A DNA stretch of 18,003 nt, taken from an uncultured Actinomycetes bacterium (GTDB taxonomy: Bacteria > Actinomycetota > Thermoleophilia > Miltoncostaeales > Miltoncostaeaceae). The position numbers and the translations under genes are program-made. Positions 7,505 through 14,709 of this stretch are shown one piece after another. Below the pieces are notes generated by a model. The model did not search any database. It was not told the origin of the DNA and was given only the letters and a program-made list of their open reading frames with translations. The stretch covers positions 1 to 18,003 of the forward strand of contig CAIPNN010000279.1 in the NCBI GenBank assembly GCA_903866425.1. The letters are read 5' to 3'. The stretch's first letter is position 1. Each line of letters opens with the position of its first letter.

Positions 7505-10048
7505 GTGCCCGCGACCGCCACGCGCACGCGCACAGCGACCAAGAAGACCACCGCAGCCAAGAAGCCCACACGGGCGTCTTCGCGTGCGCCCAAGGGGCGT
7601 TCGCGCAAGCAGGGCGACGGCTACGCCAGGGAGATGATCGGCCTTGCGCTGATCGCCCTCGGCGGGTTTCTGGCTGCCATCGTGTTCTTCAACGTGGGCG
7701 GGGGCGTCGCGGGCTCCGCGCTCGAATCGCTCATCCGCATGGCCGTGGGACGCGGCGTGGGCCTTGCAGCGCTGGTGATGGTGCTTATCGGCATCCACCT
7801 GATCGTGCGTTTCCCCATCTTCGAGGTCCGCGCCTTCCAGATTGGCGCGCTCGTGGTGGGCGCGGCCATCTGCCTTGGGCTCGCATCGGGCCTCTTCGGC
7901 CCGGGAATGGACCTGTCGTACGGCTGGAGCAGCGTGCGCGAGATGAAGGCCAACGGCGGTGTTGTGGGGGCGGGGCTCTGGTGGGCCACCGACAGCACCA
8001 TCGGTCCCGTGGGGGCCAACATTCTCACCGTGCTCGGAATCGCTGCCGGCATGGTGCTGATGAGTGGTGCGTCGCTCGGTGAGGCATTGCGCGGCTCGGG
8101 CCGCGGAGCCGCCGTGGCTGGCGCTGCGCTTGGCCGGGGTGTTGCCACCGCAACGGTGACGACGGTTCGCGGCAGCCGACGGGCATCGGACGAGATGAAG
8201 CTCATCGCCCGCACCGTGGCTGCACCCGTTGCACGTCGTGAGGGCGGGCCTGAGCACCCTGTCGATGGTGCCGACCGGTTCCCCGACCTGTTCGACGAGG
8301 AGGGGCACCTGCCCCCGTCGCCAGCGCTCGGCGCATCATCGGGTGCCGTCGATCTGGCCGATCTGCCGGACGAGGCCGACGCCGACATCGTGGTGGAGGG
8401 TGCCCACGACGTCCTGCACGACCCGATTGACGGCGAGCAGATGGACGTTGACGACATGCTGGCCGACGAGTCCGACCCGTTTGTGGCCGTTGACCTGCCG
8501 CAGCCCACGGCGCCGGTTCCGGTGATCGTGGACGAGGGGCCCGACGACCCGATTGACGGCAAGGTGCACACCGGCGCCGGCAACGTGCCGCGCGGCGGCT
8601 GGAAGCGTCCCCGCAAGGGAATCCTGCAGAAGTCAGGCGCGGGTGGCGGCACCTCTGCCGCAGTGGTGCGCGAGACGTCCAAGCGCCTGGTGGAGGCCCT
8701 TGCCGAGTTCGGGGTGCAGGCCGAGATGGCGAACGCCGTCACCGGCCCCCGTGTGACGCGATACGAGCTGCGCCTTGCCCCGGGTACGAAGGTGGCCAAG
8801 GTGTCCTCGCTGCGCGACGATCTGGCGTACGCGCTGGCCGCCAGCGACGAAATCCGCATCTTGGCGCCCATCCCGGGTAAGCAGGCGGTGGGCGTGGAGG
8901 TGCCAAATCCCGACGCCAAGATGGTGACGCTGGGCGACGTGTACCGCGACTTCCCAGATGGCACCGGGCCGCTCGCGGCATGGATGGGCCTCGACATCGG
9001 TGGCAAGGCGGTGTTCCTCGACGTTGCACGTATGCCGCACCTGCTTATCGCAGGGTCAACGGGCACCGGCAAGAGCGTGTGCGTCAACGCACTGCTCGCA
9101 TCGATTCTCCTGCGTGCGACGCCGGAAGAACTGCGCCTTGTGATGATCGACCCGAAGAAGGTCGAGCTCAACCACTACGAGGGCATTCCGCATCTGCTCA
9201 CGCCGGTGGTCACCAACATGAAGAACGCCACCGCGGTGCTCTCGAACATCGTGGGTGAGATGGAGGCGCGCTACGAACTGATGGGCGCCGCGCGCGCGAG
9301 GAACCTGAACGACTGGAACAAGATTCGTCGTGACCAGGGCCTCAGCGTGGTGCCGCACATTCTCGTGGTCATCGACGAGCTCGCCGACCTCATGATGGTG
9401 GCCCCGGGTGAGGTGGAGGACGCCATCATCCGTCTGGCGCAGAAGAGCCGTGCCGTCGGCATTCATCTGCTCCTCGCCACGCAGCGGCCGTCGGTGGATG
9501 TGATCACCGGCATGATCAAAGCCAACGTGCCCTCGCGCATCGCATTCGCGGTGTCGTCGCAGGTCGACTCCCGCGTGGTGCTCGACTCCGGTGGCGCCGA
9601 GTCGCTGCTCGGCAATGGCGACATGCTGTTCCGCCCCGTGGGCACCTCACGCCTTCAGCGCCTTCAGGGCGCCTACGTGGGCGAGGACGAGATCCTTGCC
9701 ATCACCGACCACTGGCGTCGTCAGGGCAGGCCGGAGATGCGTGAGGAGCTGCTGAAGCGCCCCGAGGTGGCCGAGGACGAAGTGGACGCCGGCGGCGACG
9801 AACTCATTCAGCGCGCCATCGAGACCGTGGTGCAGCAGGGCAGCGCGTCGGTGTCGCTGTTGCAGCGTCGCCTGGGCGTGGGGTACGCGCGCGCGGGCCG
9901 CCTGGTCGATTCGCTCGAGCGCCTGGGTGTCATCTCCGGGCACGAGGGCTCAAAGCCGCGCACCGTGCTCATCGGCGAGGGCGAGATCTCGCGCGTGCTG
10001 GGCATCGCCGAGGTGGACGACGACGTTTCAGAGGGCATCATTCCGTAA
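7505..10048 (+). CDS. ftsK: DNA translocase FtsK/SpoIIIE
   Basis: Septal, membrane-anchored DNA pump that clears chromosomes at division. From GTG 7505 it has 847 residues. A Lys/Thr/Ala/Arg-rich cytosolic head (1-43) precedes about four membrane segments (roughly 44-64, 86-104, 111-131 and 168-188). Next comes an acidic low-complexity linker (about 250-355), then the alpha and beta motor domains with Walker A AGSTGTGKS (516-524), MIDPKKVE, Walker B ILVVIDE (619-625) and LLLATQRPS (656-663). The C-terminal winged-helix gamma domain (about 765-823, SVSLLQRRLGVGYARAGRL) is the DNA-orienting (KOPS-type) domain. GTG 7505 is preceded by GGGGAG, though at short spacing. A longer frame from GTG 7466 exists but begins inside a hairpin and adds no conserved sequence. 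The linker holds an in-frame 17-bp DNA repeat encoding DPIDG twice. Confidence 0.95.
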   Translation: MPATATRTRTATKKTTAAKKPTRASSRAPKGRSRKQGDGYAREMIGLALIALGGFLAAIVFFNVGGGVAGSALESLIRMAVGRGVGLAALVMVLIGIHLIVRFPIFEVRAFQIGALVVGAAICLGLASGLFGPGMDLSYGWSSVREMKANGGVVGAGLWWATDSTIGPVGANILTVLGIAAGMVLMSGASLGEALRGSGRGAAVAGAALGRGVATATVTTVRGSRRASDEMKLIARTVAAPVARREGGPEHPVDGADRFPDLFDEEGHLPPSPALGASSGAVDLADLPDEADADIVVEGAHDVLHDPIDGEQMDVDDMLADESDPFVAVDLPQPTAPVPVIVDEGPDDPIDGKVHTGAGNVPRGGWKRPRKGILQKSGAGGGTSAAVVRETSKRLVEALAEFGVQAEMANAVTGPRVTRYELRLAPGTKVAKVSSLRDDLAYALAASDEIRILAPIPGKQAVGVEVPNPDAKMVTLGDVYRDFPDGTGPLAAWMGLDIGGKAVFLDVARMPHLLIAGSTGTGKSVCVNALLASILLRATPEELRLVMIDPKKVELNHYEGIPHLLTPVVTNMKNATAVLSNIVGEMEARYELMGAARARNLNDWNKIRRDQGLSVVPHILVVIDELADLMMVAPGEVEDAIIRLAQKSRAVGIHLLLATQRPSVDVITGMIKANVPSRIAFAVSSQVDSRVVLDSGGAESLLGNGDMLFRPVGTSRLQRLQGAYVGEDEILAITDHWRRQGRPEMREELLKRPEVAEDEVDAGGDELIQRAIETVVQQGSASVSLLQRRLGVGYARAGRLVDSLERLGVISGHEGSKPRTVLIGEGEISRVLGIAEVDDDVSEGIIP
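8418..8560 (+). repeat. 17-bp direct repeat within the FtsK linker
   Basis: The same 17 bases (acgacccgattgacggc) occur at 8418-8434 and 8544-8560, offset by 126 bases (42 codons), so both copies encode the same DPIDG peptide. This fits expansion of a disordered acidic linker by internal duplication; the flanking residues have diverged. Confidence 0.6.
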
Positions 10049-10102
10049 CGATCGTCGCGCCGGGCGGGAGTTTTCCACGTCGTCCGTGTGCAGTGCCGGT
10101 GA

Positions 10103-10131
10103 TACCTTCCGCGCCCCGCCACTGCGGCGGG
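10103..10131 (+). promoter_or_regulatory. Possible rodZ-like promoter -10 and leader hairpin
   Basis: The 90-base gap after ftsK contains TACCTT (10103-10108), which fits a TANNNT -10, followed by a perfect 6-bp stem, CCCGCC (10115-10120) and GGCGGG (10126-10131), ending seven bases before the ATG at 10139. GGCGGG is the only purine-rich stretch near the start, so the hairpin could mask the ribosome binding site. No clear -35 is seen; this remains tentative. Confidence 0.25.
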
Positions 10132-10138
10132 TTCTCGC

Positions 10139-10855
10139 ATGTACGAAATCGGAAACAGCCTTCGTGAGGCCCGGGTACGCCAGGGCATCGACTATCCCAC
10201 TGCCGAGTCCGGCACGAGGATCAGGACGCGCTACCTGCGCGCCATGGAGGATGAGGACTTCGACCTGCTGCCCGACCCCTCGTACGTACGCGGGTTCCTG
10301 CGGGCATACGCGAGCTACCTGGGAATCGACCCGGCGCTGGTGCTCGACGAGTACGAATCGCGCTATGGCGTGCTGGCGCATGCGCTGTCCCCTGAGGGGC
10401 GCAGGCGCGCGCAACGACGGGCCGAGCGCGGCCCCCGGCGGCGCGAGGCGCAGCTCTTGTGGCTTGCCATCGGCGGCGTTGCCGGTGTGGCGGTGCTCAC
10501 GTGGCTCGGAATCGGCGGCTCGGCGGGGCCGGCTCCCGGCACGCCGACGAGCACCACAGCCACGGCCGCCGCTCCGGCACCCGTGCAGTCGGTCAACCTG
10601 TCGTTCACGGGTCGTGGGGCACGCGGCAGTTATCTGGAGGTGCGCACGAGTTCGGCCACCGGCGCCACGCTGTACAGCGGCCTGCTGGTGCCCGGTGCCA
10701 CGCGTGCATTTACGGTGCCCAACCAGGCATGGGTGCGCATCGGCAATCCGCGCCTCATCACCGTGACCCTCGACGGGGAGCCACTCGCGATTCAGGGGGG
10801 CACAGGCGAGTTCCTGATCACCCGCGACGGCGCCACTCGGGTTCCAGGCGGCTGA
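10139..10855 (+). CDS. RodZ-like membrane protein with N-terminal HTH domain
   Basis: A 238-residue protein with the RodZ layout: an N-terminal Xre-type helix-turn-helix (HTH_25; about residues 3-75, EIGNSLREAR and SYVRGFLRAYASYLG), a basic stretch (about 88-104), one membrane segment (about 106-124), a Pro/Thr/Ala-rich linker (130-148) and a C-terminal beta-rich extracytoplasmic DUF4115-like domain (about 151-235). RodZ links MreB to the cell-wall elongation machinery in rods; many actinobacteria keep such a protein as a shape or division factor, so the exact role here is inferred. The ATG at 10139 places the HTH correctly. The TGA stop shares one base with the cinA ATG (TGATG), and this protein-cinA pairing next to ftsK is also seen in other actinobacteria. 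Confidence 0.85.
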   Translation: MYEIGNSLREARVRQGIDYPTAESGTRIRTRYLRAMEDEDFDLLPDPSYVRGFLRAYASYLGIDPALVLDEYESRYGVLAHALSPEGRRRAQRRAERGPRRREAQLLWLAIGGVAGVAVLTWLGIGGSAGPAPGTPTSTTATAAAPAPVQSVNLSFTGRGARGSYLEVRTSSATGATLYSGLLVPGATRAFTVPNQAWVRIGNPRLITVTLDGEPLAIQGGTGEFLITRDGATRVPGG

Positions 10856-12087
10856 TGCTGCGCGCGCGCCTCGTGGTGACGGGCACCGAGGTGCTTGAAG
10901 GACGTGTGCGCGATGAGAACGGGGCGTCGATCGCCGCCGATCTCACCGGACGGGGCATTCGTGTGGTGGGGACCGTTGTTGTTGATGACGCCCTGGCGTC
11001 TATCGAGGCCGCCGTGGCGGCCGCCCTCGCGGACGGCACCGACCTGGTGGTAGTGACCGGCGGGCTCGGACCCACGCACGACGACCGCACCATGGAGGCC
11101 GTGGCGAGGGCCGTGGGCGTGCCGCTGGCCGAGAGTGCCACCGCGCTCGCGCGGATCAACGAGGCCATGTCGGGGGTGCGGGTGCGCGCCTCTGCTGCGG
11201 TACGCGATGCCGCGGCGCGCAAGCAGGCGCTGGTGCCAGACGGCGCAGTGACCCTGCCTCCGCCCGGAACGGCGCCGGGAGCGGTGTTGCCAGTGGGCGA
11301 TCAGACCGTGGTGGTACTCCCGGGGCCGCCGTGGGAGTGCATGGCCTCGTGGCAGCACGCAGTGGCCACACCTCGCCTGCATGACCTGCTCGCCCGCGCG
11401 GGCGGCCCGCCCATCACCCTGCGGCTGGCGGGGGTTGTGGAGTCGGAGTTCATCGAGGCGATTGACGATCCCCAGTGGCACGACGGCATTGAGGTGGGGG
11501 TGTGTGCGAAGCCTGGTGAGCTTGAGGTGGTCATCCGACCCGACGACGCGCACGGGCGCGCGCTGGCACATCACCTCGACACCACCTTCCCGGGCGCCAT
11601 CTTCTCGCGGGATGGCGCACGCATTGAACAGGTGCTCGGCGCGGCACTGCAGGAGCGCGGCGTCACGCTGGCGACTGCGGAGTCGTGCACCGGGGGAATG
11701 ATCGGGGCGCGTCTCACCGCAGTGCCGGGGGCGAGTGCGTGGTACCTCGGCGGCGTGGTGTCGTATGACGACGCCGTGAAGCGCGACGTACTGGGCGTGC
11801 CGGCCGAACTGCTGGCCACGCACGGTGCCGTCTCGGCTGCCTGTGCAGAGGCCATGGCCGTGGGGGTCCGCGCCCATCTGGGCAGTACGTGGGCCATCTC
11901 GGTCACCGGCATCGCTGGTCCGGGGGGCGGGAGTCCCGAGAAGCCGATCGGGCTCGTGTACGTGGGCGTGACGGGTCCAGAGGGGGTGGACGTGCGCGAG
12001 TTGCACCTGTATGGCGACCGCGAGCGCGTCCGACAGCGCGCCGCGACAATTGCATTGCACATGCTGCGGGAGGCCGTGACGGCCTGA
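10855..12087 (+). CDS. cinA: CinA: MoCF-like domain fused to nicotinamide-nucleotide amidase
   Basis: Two-domain protein of 410 residues, the usual size. The N-terminal MoCF/COG1058 domain (about 1-170) shows VTGTEVLEG, GGLGPTHDDRT (69-79) and LPGPPWE; relatives hydrolyse ADP-ribose. The C-terminal CinA/PncC domain (about 255-405) shows TAESCTGG with the proposed nucleophile Ser277, and GIAGPGGGSPEKPIG (352-366); it deamidates nicotinamide mononucleotide for NAD salvage. The frame is open far upstream, to GTG 10459, but that stretch lies inside the preceding gene, so ATG 10855 in the TGATG overlap is the real start. In several bacteria cinA sits directly before recA, as here. It ends with TGA and is followed by a stem-loop that may separate it from recA. 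Confidence 0.94.
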   Translation: MLRARLVVTGTEVLEGRVRDENGASIAADLTGRGIRVVGTVVVDDALASIEAAVAAALADGTDLVVVTGGLGPTHDDRTMEAVARAVGVPLAESATALARINEAMSGVRVRASAAVRDAAARKQALVPDGAVTLPPPGTAPGAVLPVGDQTVVVLPGPPWECMASWQHAVATPRLHDLLARAGGPPITLRLAGVVESEFIEAIDDPQWHDGIEVGVCAKPGELEVVIRPDDAHGRALAHHLDTTFPGAIFSRDGARIEQVLGAALQERGVTLATAESCTGGMIGARLTAVPGASAWYLGGVVSYDDAVKRDVLGVPAELLATHGAVSAACAEAMAVGVRAHLGSTWAISVTGIAGPGGGSPEKPIGLVYVGVTGPEGVDVRELHLYGDRERVRQRAATIALHMLREAVTA

Positions 12088-12110
12088 TCGTCACCCCCGC
12101 GTGACCCTCC

Positions 12111-12145
12111 CGGCACCGGTCGTGCGGTACGCGTGTCCGGTGGCG
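12111..12145 (+). terminator. Stem-loop between cinA and recA
   Basis: A 35-base imperfect hairpin: an outer CG/CG pair, then CACCGG (12114-12119) pairing with CCGGTG (12137-12142), then an inner stem, 12121-12126 with 12130-12135 (two G-T wobbles), closed by a GTA loop; two symmetric mismatches. It begins 24 bases after the cinA stop and before the recA promoter. No T-run follows, so it would be a U-less terminator, or simply structured spacer. Confidence 0.4.
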
Positions 12146-12179
12146 GCCTACGGTGAAGAAGGAACGTCCGAGGTGAGTG

Positions 12180-12193
12180 CGAACATGTGTTCG
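12180..12193 (+). promoter_or_regulatory. LexA (SOS) box upstream of recA
   Basis: CGAACATGTGTTCG matches the Gram-positive/actinobacterial LexA consensus CGAACRNRYGTTYG at every position and has the perfect palindromic arms GAAC and GTTC. It overlaps the -35 of the predicted recA promoter by three bases, where LexA would block polymerase until DNA damage. It is the only such box I found at a gene start in the window. Confidence 0.9.
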
Positions 12194-12219
12194 ACATACG
12201 CCGGGGATCGCTCTATATT
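12191..12219 (+). promoter_or_regulatory. recA promoter (-35 / -10)
   Basis: -35 TCGACA (12191-12196), five of six matches to TTGACA, then an exact 17-base spacer and -10 TATATT (12214-12219). Transcription would begin near 12226, giving a leader of about 23 bases that contains AGGGGG (12238-12243), five bases before the GTG start. This is the best promoter in the window. Confidence 0.75.
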
Positions 12220-12248
12220 TCGCCCGGCAACGCCAACAGGGGGACACG

Positions 12249-13328
12249 GTGGAGAAGTCAGAGGCACTCGGATCGGCAGTCGCGCAGATTGAGAAGCAGT
12301 TCGGCAAGGGGTCGATCATGCGCATGGGCGATATGCCCCTCACCGACGTCGACTACGTGCCCACGGGCGCGCTGGCCCTCGACGTGGCCCTCGGCATTGG
12401 CGGGCTGCCCCGCGGCCGCATCGTCGAGGTGTTCGGTCCCGAGGCCTCAGGTAAGACCACCATCCTGTACCACGTGAGGGCGCAGGTGCAGAAGCGCGGT
12501 GGACTCGCGGCCTTCATCGACGCCGAGCACTCGCTCGACCCCTCATACACCCGCCGCATCGGCGTCAACACCGACGAACTGCTCGTGTCGCAGCCCGATC
12601 ATGGCGAGCAGGCCCTCGAGATCGCCGATCTGCTGGTGCGGTCTGGCTCGCTCGACGTGGTGTGCATCGACTCCGTCGCTGCGCTCGTGCCGAAGGCCGA
12701 GATCGAGGGTGAGATGGGCGACACGCACGTCGGTCTCCAGGCCCGCCTCATGTCGCAGGCACTCCGCAAGCTCGCCGGAACACTCAACCGCACCGGCACC
12801 ATCTGCATCTTCACCAACCAGCTCCGCGAGAAGATCGGCGTCATGTTCGGTTCGCCCGAGACCACCTCGGGTGGCCGCGCGCTCAAGTTCTATTCGTCGG
12901 TGCGCCTTGACGTGCGCCGCATCGAGAACCTGAAGGAAGGCGCCGAGGTCATCGGGTCGCGCACCCGCGTCAAGGTGGTCAAGAACAAGGTCGCCCCGCC
13001 GTTCCGTCAGGCGGAGTTCGACATCCTCTACGGCGAGGGCGTGTCACACGAGGGCAACCTCATCGACCTGGGTCTCGAGCACGACATCGTCACCAAGAGC
13101 GGCTCCTACTTCTCGTTCGGCGACGAGCGTCTGGGTCAGGGCCGCAATGCGGCACGGGCGTTCCTCAAGGAGCACACCGACGTGGCAGACGTCATCGAGG
13201 CGCGCATCCGCGAGGCCGCCGGCGTGTCGGCCACGCCGCCCGGACCTTCGGCGGAGGCCCTCGAGGTCGACCCCGAGACGGGTGAGGTGCTGGTGGCAGA
13301 TGACGCCCCGGAGGCCAAGGCCGCATAG
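12249..13328 (+). CDS. recA: Recombinase RecA
   Basis: ATP-dependent strand-exchange protein and LexA co-protease. From GTG 12249 it has 359 residues, the normal length. Walker A GPEASGKT is at residues 63-70. The core shows AAFIDAEHSLDP, LVSQPDHGEQALEIADLL, EGEMGDTHVGLQARLMSQAL, the loop-2 region NQLREKIGVMFGSPETT, and RVKVVKNKVAPPF. The tail (about 325-359) is acidic and low in complexity. The frame stays open to GTG 12177, but that would read through the promoter and LexA box; GTG 12249 has AGGGGG five bases upstream and the classical EKxEAL start. The gene appears monocistronic, with stem-loops on both sides. No recX follows, unlike many actinobacteria, where recA-recX are paired. Identity is certain. 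Confidence 0.98.
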   Translation: MEKSEALGSAVAQIEKQFGKGSIMRMGDMPLTDVDYVPTGALALDVALGIGGLPRGRIVEVFGPEASGKTTILYHVRAQVQKRGGLAAFIDAEHSLDPSYTRRIGVNTDELLVSQPDHGEQALEIADLLVRSGSLDVVCIDSVAALVPKAEIEGEMGDTHVGLQARLMSQALRKLAGTLNRTGTICIFTNQLREKIGVMFGSPETTSGGRALKFYSSVRLDVRRIENLKEGAEVIGSRTRVKVVKNKVAPPFRQAEFDILYGEGVSHEGNLIDLGLEHDIVTKSGSYFSFGDERLGQGRNAARAFLKEHTDVADVIEARIREAAGVSATPPGPSAEALEVDPETGEVLVADDAPEAKAA

Positions 13329-13337
13329 TGCGTGTGG

Positions 13338-13372
13338 CTGGGGCACGGCTAGCATCTACCGCCGTGCCCCAG
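13338..13372 (+). terminator. Perfect 12-bp inverted repeat at the recA/miaB junction
   Basis: CTGGGGCACGGC (13338-13349) and GCCGTGCCCCAG (13361-13372) are exact reverse complements around an 11-base loop. The structure starts ten bases after the recA stop, where a terminator would be, but no T-run follows. The right arm contains the predicted miaB GTG (13364), and the loop contains the -10-like TAGCAT. It may be a U-less recA terminator, an operator for miaB, or an RNA structure covering the miaB start. Confidence 0.55.
13350..13355 (+). promoter_or_regulatory. Candidate -10 for a leaderless miaB transcript
   Basis: TAGCAT lies eight bases before the GTG at 13364, with no Shine-Dalgarno-like sequence in between, resembling leaderless actinobacterial promoters. 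No clear -35 is present. It sits in the loop of the inverted repeat 13338-13372. Confidence 0.4.
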
Positions 13373-14695
13373 TACCACCTCACCACCTTCGGGTGTCAGA
13401 TGAATGCGCACGACTCTGAGCGCATGCGCGGACTGCTTGAGTCGCTCGGCTACGTGCCGGCCGACCAGCGGGACGACGCCGACCTGATCGTGTTCAACAC
13501 GTGCACCATCCGCGGGTCGGCGGACGAACGGTTCATGGGCAGCTTCGGTGAGGCCAAGCGCATCAAGCGCGAGCGGCCCGACGTGGTTGTGGCCGTCGGG
13601 GGCTGCTGGGCGCAGAGCCAGAAAGACACCGTGTTCACCACGTATCCGTTTGTCGACATCGCGTTCGGCCCCGGCGAGGTGAATCGTCTGGGTGAGTTCC
13701 TCGCCCGCGAGCGCATCGCCCCGGTGGGCGCCTTCAGCCTTGATGGGCGGTTCAGCGGCGAACTGCCGCTGCGGCGGGCGCGTGCGCATCAGGCATGGGT
13801 GCAGATCTCCGTGGGCTGCAATTGCGTGTGCTCGTACTGCATCGTGCCGTCCGTGCGCGGTCGCGAGCGCAGTCGCCCGCTGGATGACGTGGTGGCCGAG
13901 GTCACCCGCCAGGCCGCAGATGGCGTGGTGGAGGTGACCCTGCTCGGTCAGAACGTCAACTCGTACGGGCGCGACCTCGATGGGGCGTCCCGTGCGACGT
14001 TTGCCGAACTGCTGGGCGCAGTGAGCGCGGTGGATGGCATCGCCCGCGTGCGATACATGAGCCCGCACCCCAAGGACATCAAGGCGGACGTCATCGCGGC
14101 GCATCGTGACATCGCCGAGGTGTGCCAGCACATCCACCTGCCCGCGCAGGCCGGATCGACGCGCATTCTGAAGGCCATGCGCCGCACGTACGACCGGGAT
14201 CGCTACCTCGATCTGGTCACGCGTATCCGCGAGGGCGTGCCGAACATCTCACTGACCACCGATCTGATCGTGGGATTCCCCGGCGAGACCGATGATGACT
14301 TTGCGGACACGCTGTCGCTGGTGACCGAAGCCCAGTACGACGGGGCCTACACCTTCCTGTATTCGCCCCGGCCCGGCACGGAGGCGGGGGAGACGCTTGA
14401 GGACGACGTCCCACCTGAGGTGAAGGGCGAGCGCATCCAGGCGTTGATCGAGGTCGTGCAGGCGACCGCGCGTGAGCGTCTGGCCCGGCACGTGGGGACG
14501 ACCCAGGACGTGCTGGTGGAGGGGCCATCGCGCACAGATGACACGCGTCTGGCGGGCCGCACCCAGCACAACGTGATGGTGAGCTTCCCCGGCACCGCAG
14601 CCCCCGGAGATATCGTGCCGGTGGTCATCGACCACTCCACGTCCACGAGCCTCTCCGGCCGCATGGCCGATGTGCCCACCGTGGTCGGGGCCTGA
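13364..14695 (+). CDS. miaB: tRNA-2-methylthio-N6-dimethylallyladenosine37 synthase MiaB
   Basis: Radical-SAM methylthiotransferase that adds the 2-methylthio group to i6A37 of tRNA, after MiaA. It has 443 residues. The N-terminal UPF0004 domain carries the second cluster's Cys at 11 (FGCQMN), 47 (NTCTIR) and 81 (GGCWAQ). The radical-SAM motif CxxxCxxC is Cys152, Cys156 and Cys159, with an extra Cys154 inside it. QNVNSYG, the SPHP segment and HLPAQAGSTRILKAMRR follow, and a C-terminal TRAM domain (about 375-440) ends the protein. The frame opens at GTG 13328, overlapping the recA stop, but the added 12 residues are not conserved; GTG 13364 gives the standard N-terminus (PQYHLTTFGCQMN). It is followed closely by miaA, which makes its substrate. 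Confidence 0.96.
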   Translation: MPQYHLTTFGCQMNAHDSERMRGLLESLGYVPADQRDDADLIVFNTCTIRGSADERFMGSFGEAKRIKRERPDVVVAVGGCWAQSQKDTVFTTYPFVDIAFGPGEVNRLGEFLARERIAPVGAFSLDGRFSGELPLRRARAHQAWVQISVGCNCVCSYCIVPSVRGRERSRPLDDVVAEVTRQAADGVVEVTLLGQNVNSYGRDLDGASRATFAELLGAVSAVDGIARVRYMSPHPKDIKADVIAAHRDIAEVCQHIHLPAQAGSTRILKAMRRTYDRDRYLDLVTRIREGVPNISLTTDLIVGFPGETDDDFADTLSLVTEAQYDGAYTFLYSPRPGTEAGETLEDDVPPEVKGERIQALIEVVQATARERLARHVGTTQDVLVEGPSRTDDTRLAGRTQHNVMVSFPGTAAPGDIVPVVIDHSTSTSLSGRMADVPTVVGA

Positions 14696-14709
14696 CCAGC
14701 CCACCTGAG

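Noticed and set aside
10459..10854. Upstream extension of the cinA frame
   Set aside because: It overlaps the RodZ-like gene in another frame and has no conserved sequence; the TGATG junction gives the proper start.
12173..12292. Small frame starting after GAGG and running through the recA promoter
   Set aside because: Its sequence is explained by the LexA box, promoter and recA start; the peptide resembles nothing.
12780..12860. RecA loop 2 reads FTNQ rather than FINQ
   Set aside because: A mild substitution outside the key residues, likely a lineage variant; all essential RecA motifs are intact.
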